This document shows, one piece after another, positions 26,391-35,579 of a stretch of 52,247 nt of DNA. Made by a program: the position numbers and the translations under genes. Numbering within the stretch: position 1 is the stretch's first letter; each line of letters opens with the position of its first letter. This stretch comes from Phycisphaerales bacterium (GTDB lineage Bacteria; Planctomycetota; Phycisphaerae; Phycisphaerales; UBA1924): assembly GCA_015487555.1 (NCBI GenBank), contig WFPK01000037.1:1-52247 (forward strand), given 5' to 3'. The notes beneath the pieces are model-generated. The model was not told the origin of the DNA, ran no database searches, and saw only the letters and a program-made list of their open reading frames with translations.

Positions 26391-27275
26391 CTATTCGGCG
26401 TTCTGGACCTGCTCTTTGATCCGGTCGATCGCCCCTTTGATCTCGACGATCAGCCGACTCATCTTCGCATCGGGGCTCTTGGATGCGATCGTGTTGGCTT
26501 CACGCAAGAGCTCTTGGGCAAGGAAGTCCATTGTGCGCCCCAATGGGCGATCGCTGTCATCGTTGAGCAAATCCTTGAAATGGATCAGGTGCTCGGAGAG
26601 TCTGGCAATTTCTTCTGCGATATCCGTCTTCTCCGCATACACCGCGATCTCACGGATCAGCTCTACTTGCTCAACTTCGACTCCTGCTTCAGAGACGAGT
26701 GATTCTATCCGAGATTTGAGCCGACTCTGGTAATCAGTAATCACTCGCGGAGCGATTTTGGCGATCTGCTCGAGGTGCTCGGAGATCAGATCAAGATGCC
26801 CGATCAGATCATCATGAAGGGCGACCCCTTCGCGGGTGCGCATTGCGACGAGGTGCTCGAGGGCGAGTTCGACAAGCGGGCGGATGGCTGTGCGGGCGCG
26901 TCCAAGCCGGGACTCTTCATCGCTCGGCGGGCCCAATACTCCGGGGAGATTCACAAGCTGAGCGACCGAGACCGATTCAATCGGTGCGCCGATCGAATCG
27001 GCGATTTGTTGGGCGTATTTGCGCAGCGCTGGGCCGTTGATTTCCTGGGCAGCCCCTTCGTCGGTCTCGGTGCAGCTGATCGTGACTGTCACCGAGCCGC
27101 GTGAGATCGAAGCGCGGACAATCTGCTCGATCTCGGGTTCCAAGGTTGCCAACCGATCCGGAATCCGGATCGAGGTCTTGAGAAACTTGTTATTTACCGA
27201 GCGCACCTCGACGCTATAGACCGAGCCAGTATCACTGCTCGATGCGTCTCCAAATCCGGTCATGCTTCGAATCAC
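26391..27275 (-). CDS. yicC: YicC-family endoribonuclease
   Basis: The protein is 294 aa from a GTG at 27275, which is preceded by AGGAG at 7-nt spacing and gives the family's usual start (M)IRSMTGFGDAS. Typical family segments are VEVRSVNNKFLKTSIRIPD (about 23-41), the N-terminal RGSVTVTI, and the C-terminal DUF1732-type end, GRTMDFLAQELLREANTI then SRLIVEIKGAIDRIKEQVQN. YicC proteins degrade small RNAs or cut RNA in E. coli and B. subtilis. It lies 63 nt after secG and 49 nt before the kinase gene, a probable operon. Confidence 0.93.
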   Translation of the reverse strand: MIRSMTGFGDASSSDTGSVYSVEVRSVNNKFLKTSIRIPDRLATLEPEIEQIVRASISRGSVTVTISCTETDEGAAQEINGPALRKYAQQIADSIGAPIESVSVAQLVNLPGVLGPPSDEESRLGRARTAIRPLVELALEHLVAMRTREGVALHDDLIGHLDLISEHLEQIAKIAPRVITDYQSRLKSRIESLVSEAGVEVEQVELIREIAVYAEKTDIAEEIARLSEHLIHFKDLLNDDSDRPLGRTMDFLAQELLREANTIASKSPDAKMSRLIVEIKGAIDRIKEQVQNAE

Positions 27276-27338
27276 GAACAATCTCCTGCGCGATCAGATG
27301 GGTGATCGTTGGTTGGGTTCTGCGGGGTGCACGAGGGG

Positions 27339-27869
27339 TTATTCATCATCAGCGGGGAGATCGTTACCTGGCGAAGTATCAGCAGCGTTCTCTTGAATAT
27401 TCTCTTGCGCGTTCTCTTCGATGCCCTGGTCATCGAGCTGATCGAGCGGGTTCTGGGCAGCGTCGGCAGCATCCGTCTCGTCGGCTGGCGCACTCCCCGC
27501 CGGGGCGACCATGCGCGCTGGCACAGTCGTCGGATCGACCGGGCGCGTCGCAAAGTTGAGCACGATCGCAAACCCCACAAAGGCGACGAAGATGCCGATC
27601 GTTGCCCAGGTCAGCACATCGCCGGTCTTGGTACCAAAGGCCGTCTGCCCCGCGCCGCCACCACCACCAGAACCAAAGGCCCCGCTGAGCCCGCCGCCCT
27701 GAGGCCTTTGAATCAACACCAGCAAAATCATCACGATCGAAATCAGGAGGAACAACCCGATGAGCAGGTTGGTCACCACCGGATTCACCGCAGCGAGCGA
27801 CAAGTTCGCCAGCGTGGGCGTGGCGTGAATGGTCGAGATGGATTCAGTCATTTGAGCGGAAATCGGCAC
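27339..27869 (-). CDS. secG: Preprotein translocase subunit SecG
   Basis: The protein is 176 aa from a GTG at 27869 (GAGGAG at 6-nt spacing); an in-frame ATG at 27851 lacks a Shine-Dalgarno. SecG supports SecYE-dependent protein export. Two membrane spans are visible, NLLIGLFLLISIVMILLVLI (about 34-53) and LTWATIGIFVAFVGFAIVLN (about 86-105). Between them lies the conserved QRPQGGGLSGAFGSGGG. A long acidic C-terminal tail (about 120-176, Asp/Glu/Gln-rich) is longer than in E. coli SecG (110 aa), as in some other phyla. It is between tpiA and yicC. Confidence 0.92.
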   Translation of the reverse strand: MPISAQMTESISTIHATPTLANLSLAAVNPVVTNLLIGLFLLISIVMILLVLIQRPQGGGLSGAFGSGGGGGAGQTAFGTKTGDVLTWATIGIFVAFVGFAIVLNFATRPVDPTTVPARMVAPAGSAPADETDAADAAQNPLDQLDDQGIEENAQENIQENAADTSPGNDLPADDE

Positions 27870-28037
27870 GCGCTGCTCCTCGAAGGTCAGGTCATCGCAT
27901 CATACAAATGGATTCATACATGCGGAGGCAAGTCTAGGCGCATGATGAGATTACTTCACCCTCACAGAGCAGACAGATGCCTGAGCATCGCCCGAACATC
28001 AGGAAAATGCGATTTTCGGGTCAATCTACGGGGCCCA

Positions 28038-28814
28038 TCAGACCTTCTGAGTCGCCCCGGCGTCGATGATGGCGAGGAAATCCTCCGCCGTCAGCGACGC
28101 CCCGCCGATGAGCCCGCCGTCGATATCGGGCATCGCCATCAGTTCGCCAGCATTGCCCGGCTTCATCGACCCGCCATAGATAATCCGCATCGCCTCGCCC
28201 GCCTGCTGATCGTACATTTCGGCGACCAATGCTCGAATCTTGGTATGGGCATCCTGGGCATCGTCGGGGGTGGCTGTCTTGCCCGTGCCGATCGCCCAGA
28301 CGGGTTCGTAGGCGATGACCACCTTGCCCAGCTCATCCTTTCCAACCCCCGCAAGCCCGGCTTTGATCTGGGATTCATTGACCGCATCGGTCTGCCCGTT
28401 TTCGCGTTGTTCGAGTGTTTCGCCCACACACAGCACCGCGACGAGCCCGGCACCGATCGCGGCTTTGGTTTTGAGATTCACCAGCTCATCGGATTCCCCG
28501 ATCACATGTCGGCGTTCGGAGTGTCCCGTCAGGACGGATGTGACCCCACAATCTTTGAGCATCGTTGTTGATATCTCGCCGGTGAATGCTCCGGAAGGCT
28601 CGTGCCAGCAGTCCTGGGCACCGAGAAGGATATCGGACTCGGCGCATCGGCTTCCAATCTCACGAAGGTAGACAAACGGCGGATAGACCGCCACTTCCAC
28701 CAAATCGCCCTTGAGCCCGCTTTGCACCGCGTCGATGAGGGTGATCGCCTCGGATGCGGTGGTGTTCATTTTCCAGTTGCCGCCGACGAATGGGGTGCGA
28801 TTGGGTTGGGTCAT
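28038..28814 (-). CDS. tpiA: Triosephosphate isomerase
   Basis: The protein is 258 aa from the ATG at 28814 (GGAG upstream), the normal size; the longer frame start at 28862 would add an unrelated 16-residue tail. It interconverts dihydroxyacetone phosphate and glyceraldehyde 3-phosphate. The catalytic residues are in FVGGNWKMN (Lys), LTGHSERR (His) and VIAYEPVWAIGTGK (Glu). The phosphate-binding IIYGGSMKPGNAGEL and IDGGLIGGASL are intact. It is first in the minus-strand run to secG, with a 168-nt gap, and divergent from the halogenase-like gene. Confidence 0.96.
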   Translation of the reverse strand: MTQPNRTPFVGGNWKMNTTASEAITLIDAVQSGLKGDLVEVAVYPPFVYLREIGSRCAESDILLGAQDCWHEPSGAFTGEISTTMLKDCGVTSVLTGHSERRHVIGESDELVNLKTKAAIGAGLVAVLCVGETLEQRENGQTDAVNESQIKAGLAGVGKDELGKVVIAYEPVWAIGTGKTATPDDAQDAHTKIRALVAEMYDQQAGEAMRIIYGGSMKPGNAGELMAMPDIDGGLIGGASLTAEDFLAIIDAGATQKV

Positions 28815-28947
28815 TGGGAGATGCTCCGATCTGGTGGATTGATACCATGCCCAAGGCGGCATGATCTGACGAGGGAGGGTCGGTCTGGTATGATTTGGCC
28901 GAGCCTTGAGAGAAGTCTAGGAACCCAGAATCTGGAGCGTGAACAAG

Positions 28948-30768
28948 ATGGTCAACGATCCCCATGCGTCTATTGATGTCGATGTCGCCATTATCGGCGG
29001 CGGGCCCACCGGCTCGACCGTCTCGACCCTGCTGCGCAAATACAACCCGGCCCTCTCGGTCATGATTCTCGAAAAGACCAAGTTCCCCCGCGAGCATGTC
29101 GGCGAGTCCCAGCTCCCCGGGATCAGCGCCATCCTCGACGAGATGGGTGTCTGGGACAAGGTCGAAGCAGCCAACTTCCCCGTCAAGCTCGGCGGGTCTT
29201 ACACCTGGGGCAAAGACGCCGAGGCATGGGACTTTGATTTCTACCCCGCTGAGGAGTTCATCGACGAAGAGCGACCCGCCCAATACAAGGGACAACGCCG
29301 ACACACCGCTTTCCAGGTCGAACGCGACCGGTACGACGAAATCCTCCTCCGCCACGCCCAATCCGTAGGCGTCGATGTTCGCGAAGAGACCCTCGTCCGC
29401 GAGGTGCTCAAAGAAGGCGATCGGATCACCGGGCTTGTGCTCGATTCGGGTAAGATCGTCCGCGCCCGCCATTATGTCGATGGCTCGGGCGATGCGGCCA
29501 TCCTCCGCAAGGCGATGGGTGTCGAGACCCAGGCCCCGACCAATCTGCGCAATGTTGCCTTCTGGGACTACTACGACAACGCCCAGTGGGCCATCGAGAT
29601 CGGCATCGGAGGCACCCGTGTCCAGGTCCGTTCGCTGTCCTATGGGTGGATCTGGTTCATCCCGCTAGGACCATCCAGAGCCTCCGTTGGATTCATCTGC
29701 CCAAGCGAATACTACAAAGCATCAGGGCTCTCGCCCAAAGAGCTCTTCCTCAAAGCGGTCGAAGAACAGAAAGAAATCAATGCCCTGCTCGTCAACGCCA
29801 AGAGCGCCACCGGGGGCAATGTGCTCACGACCAAAAACTGGTCGCACCTCGCTGACCGACTCACCGGGGAGAACTGGTGGATCTGTGGCGAGTCCGCCGG
29901 GTTCGCCGATCCGATCCTCGCTGCGGGCATGACCCTCGCCCATGGCACCGCCCGAGAAGTCGCCTACAGCATCCTCGAAGTCGAACACGGCGAACTCGAC
30001 CCGGACTGGATCAAATCCCAGTATGACGAAAAAGGACGACGCAATATCAATCAGCATATCCGCTTTGCGGAGTACTGGTACGCAGCCAATGGACGCTTCA
30101 CCGACCTGCAAGACTATTGCAGAGATATCGCCAAAGATGCTGGGCTCAATCTCAACCCCGCCCAGGCATGGCGCTGGCTCGCCCAAGGCGGATTCACCAA
30201 CCAACGCATCGACCAGGCCGGGTTCGGCGCTTTCGATGTCGGATCATCCAAACAGCTCATCGAACGATTCAGCGGCAAAAAATCCAAGTTCACCATCTCC
30301 AAACTCAATGACTTCACCCTCAACCTGGCCAATGCAGAAGAAATCTACCAGAGCGAACTCAAAGACGGACGGATCAACCGGGTGATGTGCTACAAACGCG
30401 CCGATGCCATCCTCCCGATGGCTGGGGCGTGGAAGGCGATCGTCGAGGTGCTCAAATACGAATCCGATCTCGAAACAATCTACAACAAGCTCGTCGAAAC
30501 CATCGCCCGGACAACCATCGGCGGCGCCCAGAACATCAGCATCTTCATCTATATGCAGGCCCTCGAAGTGATGGTCAATGATGGATGGGTCATCGGCAAA
30601 CTCAAAAAATCACGCCCGACCCTGAGCATCGAGGTCGGCGGGCGATTGATCCGCTCCGAATCCGAAGCACGCGAAGCACTCAAAGATGCCAAAGCAAGCA
30701 TCAAGTTCGCAGTTGGACACCCAACTCAACACCCAGATGCAGAAGCAGAAGCAGATGCAGAAGCGTAA
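28948..30768 (+). CDS. Flavin-dependent halogenase-like FAD oxidoreductase
   Basis: The protein is 606 aa from the ATG at 28948 (GGAG 10 nt upstream; a GTG at 28939 is too close). The FAD-binding Rossmann motif is VAIIGGGPTGSTVSTLLRK (13-31), and REHVGESQLPG (48-58) follows. Lys80 in FPVKLGGSYTWG lies where tryptophan halogenases have their catalytic lysine, and WIWFIP (234-239) is exactly the WxWxIP halogenase motif. GESAGFADPILAAGM fits the second FAD-binding segment. Flavin-dependent halogenases chlorinate or brominate with FADH2; related members only reduce or oxidise, so activity is inference. The last ~20 residues are Ala/Glu/Asp-rich. No secondary-metabolite genes or flavin reductase are adjacent, and its stop is 3 nt from that of the convergent wecA-like gene. 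Confidence 0.78.
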   Translation: MVNDPHASIDVDVAIIGGGPTGSTVSTLLRKYNPALSVMILEKTKFPREHVGESQLPGISAILDEMGVWDKVEAANFPVKLGGSYTWGKDAEAWDFDFYPAEEFIDEERPAQYKGQRRHTAFQVERDRYDEILLRHAQSVGVDVREETLVREVLKEGDRITGLVLDSGKIVRARHYVDGSGDAAILRKAMGVETQAPTNLRNVAFWDYYDNAQWAIEIGIGGTRVQVRSLSYGWIWFIPLGPSRASVGFICPSEYYKASGLSPKELFLKAVEEQKEINALLVNAKSATGGNVLTTKNWSHLADRLTGENWWICGESAGFADPILAAGMTLAHGTAREVAYSILEVEHGELDPDWIKSQYDEKGRRNINQHIRFAEYWYAANGRFTDLQDYCRDIAKDAGLNLNPAQAWRWLAQGGFTNQRIDQAGFGAFDVGSSKQLIERFSGKKSKFTISKLNDFTLNLANAEEIYQSELKDGRINRVMCYKRADAILPMAGAWKAIVEVLKYESDLETIYNKLVETIARTTIGGAQNISIFIYMQALEVMVNDGWVIGKLKKSRPTLSIEVGGRLIRSESEAREALKDAKASIKFAVGHPTQHPDAEAEADAEA

Positions 30769-30771
30769 ATC

Positions 30772-32205
30772 CTACTTGCTCACCGGCACAGGACGCTCTG
30801 GATCGGGTGATTCTCCCTCGATCTGAACCTCGGCATCACGCTTGCGTGGCTTGATACCTTGGGCCTCGTTGAGCATCTGCGATTGGCGAGCGACCTTGAT
30901 CGCATACACCCCGATGTACGACGCGATCATCAGCACCAATGCGTAGATCAATCGACCGCGGAAGTAGCTGAGCATCACCCCGAGCAAGCAGAACACAATC
31001 CCGATCCCATAGAGCGTAAAGACCGCTCCCTTGATACCAAAGGCCCGCTTGAGCATGTGGTGCAGATGATCCGCATCAGGATCGGACATCTTCTTGCCCG
31101 CGAGCTTCCGACGAATAATCGCCAGAGCAGTGTCGATAATCGGGATCGCATAGATAATCAATCCCGCAGCCACCAGCCAGGTCTTGCCCGTATCACCAAG
31201 AGACAAAATCACCACCGCGCTGCAATACCCCAAGAGCAACGATCCTGTATCCCCAAGGAAAATCGACGCCGGGTTGAAGTTGTGGGGGAGGAACCCCAGG
31301 CACGCGCCAAGCACCGCAAGCCCGAAGATAATCCGCGGGGCATCAAAGGGCCCATCGTCCATCATCGCCAGCGTCAGTGCAATCGCCAAGAGCCCGATCA
31401 TCGCAATCGAGGTCACGCCGGTCAAAAGCCCGTCGAGCCCGTCGATAAAGTTCGATGCGTTGCACGCGCCGAGCACAAAGATCGCGATGATTGCAGTCCC
31501 CGACCAGTAGATCAGATCGAGCTCCACGCTTGTTCCAAACCCGGGAATATCAAAGGGCATCGGAATCTGGTAGACCAGATCAGGGTTGTGGAGCAATCGT
31601 CCAAGCGTCGGCGTGAGCACCCCGGCTGCGACATTGATCCCCACATTGCCCAGCGCAAGGGCAGCTGCAGCGACGAGCTGTCCGCCGAGCTTGACCCGAG
31701 GCGGGATCCCCGTGATGTCGTCGAGCAACCCCACAAGCACAATCGAGGTCATCCCCAACGCGATCCAAGGCGGCACATACGGGTGATAAATGCCATCGAT
31801 CATGTGCTCGGAGCTCATCGGGTGATAATCAATCAGACCCGGAATCTCCGCGCCCACATAACTAAAAATCAACCCGGCGATGATCCCCAGATACACCGCC
31901 ACACCGCCGAGATAGGCGATCGGGGCTTTGTGAATCTTGCGCGATTCTGATGGATGGTCCACGATCCCATTGGCCAGGGCAAGCTTGCGGATCAAAGGCG
32001 TGACGAGCACCGTGACCAGAAACGCCACCGCGAAGACCATGATGTACCCGGAAAGAATATCAAGCTGATCGATCGCTGCTTGGGCGATATCCCCGCCAGT
32101 CATCGCAACATCCGGCGATCCGAGCGCCTCGATAGAGACCTCCTCGATGAGATCAAACCCCTCAGTGAGCCCAAAGTCTGGCGGCGATGTGAGTTGGCTG
32201 AGCAT
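30772..32205 (-). CDS. WecA/MraY-family undecaprenyl-phosphate sugar-1-phosphate transferase
   Basis: The protein is 477 aa, with about ten membrane spans. It should start exopolysaccharide repeat-unit synthesis by putting a sugar phosphate on undecaprenyl phosphate. Family motifs are present: VGLLDDITGIPPRVKLGGQL (about 159-178), NASNFIDGLDGLLTG, HNFNPASIFLGDTGSLLLGY, and the cytoplasmic loop HLHHMLKRAFG typical of WecA-type GlcNAc transferases. The first ~50 residues are an unusual non-membrane extension. The ATG at 32205 overlaps the stop of the epimerase gene (TGATG), showing coupling. A MraY role in peptidoglycan is less likely given the EPS context. Confidence 0.9.
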   Translation of the reverse strand: MLSQLTSPPDFGLTEGFDLIEEVSIEALGSPDVAMTGGDIAQAAIDQLDILSGYIMVFAVAFLVTVLVTPLIRKLALANGIVDHPSESRKIHKAPIAYLGGVAVYLGIIAGLIFSYVGAEIPGLIDYHPMSSEHMIDGIYHPYVPPWIALGMTSIVLVGLLDDITGIPPRVKLGGQLVAAAALALGNVGINVAAGVLTPTLGRLLHNPDLVYQIPMPFDIPGFGTSVELDLIYWSGTAIIAIFVLGACNASNFIDGLDGLLTGVTSIAMIGLLAIALTLAMMDDGPFDAPRIIFGLAVLGACLGFLPHNFNPASIFLGDTGSLLLGYCSAVVILSLGDTGKTWLVAAGLIIYAIPIIDTALAIIRRKLAGKKMSDPDADHLHHMLKRAFGIKGAVFTLYGIGIVFCLLGVMLSYFRGRLIYALVLMIASYIGVYAIKVARQSQMLNEAQGIKPRKRDAEVQIEGESPDPERPVPVSK

Positions 32206-33260
32206 CACGCACCACCCTTGCTCGGTGCAGGCTCAACCCCCGAGAGTTCGTTGGCCAAATCCGTGATGGTCTGTGTGAGGGTATATTGGGGCTCGAACCC
32301 GACTGTTTCTTTGATCCGATCGAGATTGGGTTTTCGATGCCGAAGGTCCTCGAACCCGGCGGGATAGGCATCGCAGTAGGGGATCAGCTCGATTGCGGAT
32401 GATGATTCGAGTGTCTCGATGACTGTTTGCGCGAGCTCCATGATCGTGATGGGGTGGTCCGAGCCGATGTTGAACACCCGCCCGGCACAGCTCGGCGAGC
32501 GCACCATCCGCACGAGCACCTCGATCACATCACGCCCATCGCAGAAGCAGCGCGATTGTGTTCCATCACCAAAGACCTTGAGCGTTTCGTTTTTGAGGGC
32601 CGACTCGACGAACCTGGGCAGGACCATGCCATAACGACCAACCTGCCTTGGCCCGACGGTGTTGAAGAATCGGCAGATGATGGCTGGGAGTTTGTGCTGG
32701 CGCCAATACGCCAGTGCCAGGTGCTCGTCGATCGCCTTGGCATGGGCGTATGACCATCGTGTGATGGTGGTTGCCCCAAAGAGCAGGTCATCTTCTTCGG
32801 AGAAGACTCCGGTGTTGGGCTTGCCGTAGACTTCGGAGGAGGAGGCGATGAGTGTTGGAGGCGACCCATTGGCCAGGGCATATTCAAATACCGCGTCGGT
32901 CTGGTGGATGTTGGTTTTGATCGAGGTGATCGGATCATCGAGGACCAGGTCTACTCCGACTGCTGCTGCGAGGTGGTAGATTTCATCAAACCGAGATTCA
33001 TGCCCAAGTGATGCGAGCCCTTGATCGACATCGGCTTCGATGAAGCGGATCGAATCGAGGATCGGTTTGAGGTTTTCGATGCGTCCTGTCGAGAGGTTGT
33101 CGATGACGGTGACTTGTGTTCCTTGGGCGAGAAGATGTTCGACGAGGTGGGATCCGATGAATCCAGCGCCGCCCGTCACCAGCGCGTGTCGAGGCCGATG
33201 AGCTTTGGGTATATGCCCAGAGCTCTGTCCATGCGCATTGGGTTGGGGGGCATCAGCCAC
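32205..33260 (-). CDS. Extended SDR nucleotide-sugar epimerase/dehydratase
   Basis: The protein is 351 aa from a GTG at 33260 (GGAG 9 nt upstream). It has NAD-binding VTGGAGFIGSHLVEHL (28-43), VIDNLSTGR, and the catalytic YxxxK as WSYAHAKAID (about 168-177), with a Ser-rich LIASSSEVYG (about 136-145). The pattern CRFFNTVGPRQVGRYGMVLP matches UDP-glucuronate decarboxylase and UDP-glucose 4-epimerase-like enzymes; which reaction is performed is not decided. It should supply a UDP-sugar for the polysaccharide. Its stop overlaps the start of the wecA-like gene and it begins 18 nt after the BY-kinase-like gene. Confidence 0.88.
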   Translation of the reverse strand: MADAPQPNAHGQSSGHIPKAHRPRHALVTGGAGFIGSHLVEHLLAQGTQVTVIDNLSTGRIENLKPILDSIRFIEADVDQGLASLGHESRFDEIYHLAAAVGVDLVLDDPITSIKTNIHQTDAVFEYALANGSPPTLIASSSEVYGKPNTGVFSEEDDLLFGATTITRWSYAHAKAIDEHLALAYWRQHKLPAIICRFFNTVGPRQVGRYGMVLPRFVESALKNETLKVFGDGTQSRCFCDGRDVIEVLVRMVRSPSCAGRVFNIGSDHPITIMELAQTVIETLESSSAIELIPYCDAYPAGFEDLRHRKPNLDRIKETVGFEPQYTLTQTITDLANELSGVEPAPSKGGA

Positions 33261-33278
33261 GGTCGCGTGCTCCGTTGA

Positions 33279-35498
33279 TTATACAGCGTGCTCTGGGCCC
33301 TTGGCGTGATACTGATGCGAGGTGCGGATGTTCTTGCGCATGTATCCGCTGGCGGATGATCGTACGCCGTTGACCAAGACGCCGAGGAACTCTGCGCGGT
33401 TATCGCTGAGTTCATTTTTGAGTCTGGCGACCTGCCCGCGTTTCTCATTCATCGCTCGAACCACCAGCATGGTCGCATCGACCTGGCTTGCCAAGGTCAA
33501 GGCATCACCAGCAACGATTGCCGGGGCAACATCGAGGATCACGACATCGTACATTGCCGATGTCTCAGCGAGTACTTTGCCCATCGTCTGGGTACCGAGC
33601 CGTTCGACGACACGGAGATTGCGAGCACCCGCAGCGAGCACATCGGGGCCGTTGTCTACGGTTTTCTGGATACATTCACTGACCGTTTTTTCGCCTGCGA
33701 GTGCTTCGCCAAGCCCCGGAGATTCCGAGAGCCCAAAGGCGGTATGGATCCCCGCCCGGCGGAAGTTCGTGTCGATCAGAAGCGTGTTTTTACCCGCTGC
33801 GACACATGCCTGGGCGAGGTTTGAAGCGACATTGGTCGCGCCAGACCCGGGCATCGCGCCTGCAACGAGCAGCGTCTTGTGTCCATGATGCCCCATCTTC
33901 TTGGTGATCTTGGTCCGAAGCTGACGATAGTGCTCAGCGAGCACCGAGTTGGGGCTGTCGATAAACAGCGTCTCCATCGAGGTGTGTTTCGCGGGATCCT
34001 CAGCCGCATCGGGGATGATCCCCAGAATCGGTGTGCGTGGAATCAAGGCGATGTCGGCAGCACTCTTGACACGCTGGTCGAGCATTTCAAAGACAACAAT
34101 TACGCCCGCGGTCAATGCGGTGACCAGGAAAACCCCCATGGGGACCATGATGTAAATAATGGGGAAGGCCGGGCGATCGGGAACATTCTCAGGCTTCTTG
34201 ATGGTGATCCGACTGGCAGAATCAAGCCCCGCCGCCATGCTCAGCTCGGCAAGCCCGGCCTCGTGCTCGGCCATCATGTCGAGGGTGTTCTCGATCTGGC
34301 GATCAATCTCGGCAATTTCCTCAGAGATCAGTGTCAGCTCGTTGAGCTCGGTCTGGAGTTCCTCTTGCTGGGTGGTCAGATCGGCGATTTGGGCCTTGAG
34401 CTGATCGAGCACCATGCGCGTCGAATCGACCCGTGTCTCAAACGATTCCATGAGCAGCTTGGCTCGCGTATCTTCGAGCGTGCGCTCGGTGGCTTCGAGC
34501 TGGCTGAGCATCTGCCGATAGGTTCGGTGTTCGGGTGTAAATCCCTCTGCGAGCATCGCGCTCATCTGGGTGTTGAGCCCCGAAATCTGCTGCTGGATCG
34601 ACTGAATCAGAGGCATCGCCTCAACACGCTCACGGAGCATCGCATCGAAGTTAATCGCGACCTTCCGCTGGAGCTGGGCCTCGTCATTGGCCAAAGTGAC
34701 CTCGAAGGCCTCGATCTGTTGCTGATTGTTGATGATCTGAGCGCCCACAAGACGGAGCATCTCGGCCTGGGCCGAGTTATCCACCTCGGAGGTCTCGCTT
34801 CCCGATTCGGTAATCAGGCGGCTCTTGCGTGCCATGAGCTCGTTGAGTGTCTCTTGCGCCGCCACGATCGCTTTGCGGAAAGTCTCCTTGCGGGTGGTGA
34901 TGCCCGAGTTCGTGCCCGAGTTCAAAATACGGATGTAGTTCTCTTTGACCAAACGAACAAGCCCGGCAGCATCATTGCGATCGCCGACCTGAACCGAAAG
35001 CTCGATCAGATAGGTCTTGGGAATCGCATGAGCCTTGATGATCTTTTCGAGATCTTTGTAGGCCTCGACGATATCAAGGTTGCCCTGCTGGTTGGAGAAC
35101 CGCTTGAACCACATGGGTGCTTCGGCATTGAGCCGAGCATCGCCGAGCACCGCGAAGAGCACCTGCTCGCCTTTGATCGTGAAGACCTGTGTGCCCATAA
35201 ACCGGGCAATTTCATCCTCGTCGATGGTCGCAGTCGAGATCGTTTCAATCTCGGTTTCCACCGGGGAACATTCGAAGAGCACCGTTGATTTGTAGCCCGG
35301 GAAGAATAGCAAGAAGAATACATGGGCTCCGATACCAAGAATGATGCCAGCAACGACTGAGCCGGCGAGCACAAACTTATACTTCTGGAGGAGCTTGAGG
35401 GGATCAAAGGCCGCTGCCCCACCCGATGCTGATTGAGGCGATCCCGTCCCCGCGCGAGGCGGTCCTTGTGGGGGGCGGTTGGGCTGTTGGTTGCTCAT
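33279..35498 (-). CDS. Wzz/BY-kinase-like polysaccharide co-polymerase with a degenerate P-loop
   Basis: The protein is 739 aa. The N-terminus is Pro/Gly-rich. A Wzz-type membrane span (42-67) and a second span (447-470) frame a periplasmic coiled-coil region (about 200-420). The C-terminal P-loop domain begins near SVLAEHYRQLRTKI (518-531). The Walker A site reads AGAMPGSGATNVASN (546-560), with Ala554 where BY-kinases have lysine. The A' motif is LLIDTNFRR (573-581) with Asn for the second Asp; Walker B DVVILDVAP (651-659) is intact. The C-terminus has only scattered Tyr (719, 730), not a Tyr cluster. Known family role: control of polysaccharide chain length with regulated ATPase/kinase activity. 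Here ATP use is doubtful. GGAG precedes the ATG. Confidence 0.9.
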   Translation of the reverse strand: MSNQQPNRPPQGPPRAGTGSPQSASGGAAAFDPLKLLQKYKFVLAGSVVAGIILGIGAHVFFLLFFPGYKSTVLFECSPVETEIETISTATIDEDEIARFMGTQVFTIKGEQVLFAVLGDARLNAEAPMWFKRFSNQQGNLDIVEAYKDLEKIIKAHAIPKTYLIELSVQVGDRNDAAGLVRLVKENYIRILNSGTNSGITTRKETFRKAIVAAQETLNELMARKSRLITESGSETSEVDNSAQAEMLRLVGAQIINNQQQIEAFEVTLANDEAQLQRKVAINFDAMLRERVEAMPLIQSIQQQISGLNTQMSAMLAEGFTPEHRTYRQMLSQLEATERTLEDTRAKLLMESFETRVDSTRMVLDQLKAQIADLTTQQEELQTELNELTLISEEIAEIDRQIENTLDMMAEHEAGLAELSMAAGLDSASRITIKKPENVPDRPAFPIIYIMVPMGVFLVTALTAGVIVVFEMLDQRVKSAADIALIPRTPILGIIPDAAEDPAKHTSMETLFIDSPNSVLAEHYRQLRTKITKKMGHHGHKTLLVAGAMPGSGATNVASNLAQACVAAGKNTLLIDTNFRRAGIHTAFGLSESPGLGEALAGEKTVSECIQKTVDNGPDVLAAGARNLRVVERLGTQTMGKVLAETSAMYDVVILDVAPAIVAGDALTLASQVDATMLVVRAMNEKRGQVARLKNELSDNRAEFLGVLVNGVRSSASGYMRKNIRTSHQYHAKGPEHAV

Positions 35499-35579
35499 TT
35501 CATTGCTCCGTGGTCATCCCAATCGTCCGATAGCCAAAGTGGACGCAGGGATATCATGTATTGCTCTTCGTCGGACGGT

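Noticed and set aside
30859-31950. Plus-strand frame opposite the WecA-like gene
   Set aside because: Very rich in His, Arg, Asp and Gln, typical of the reverse of membrane-protein codons.
33879-35288. Long plus-strand frame (469 residues) opposite the BY-kinase-like gene
   Set aside because: It lies fully antisense to a well-supported gene and its composition is that of a mirrored codon pattern.
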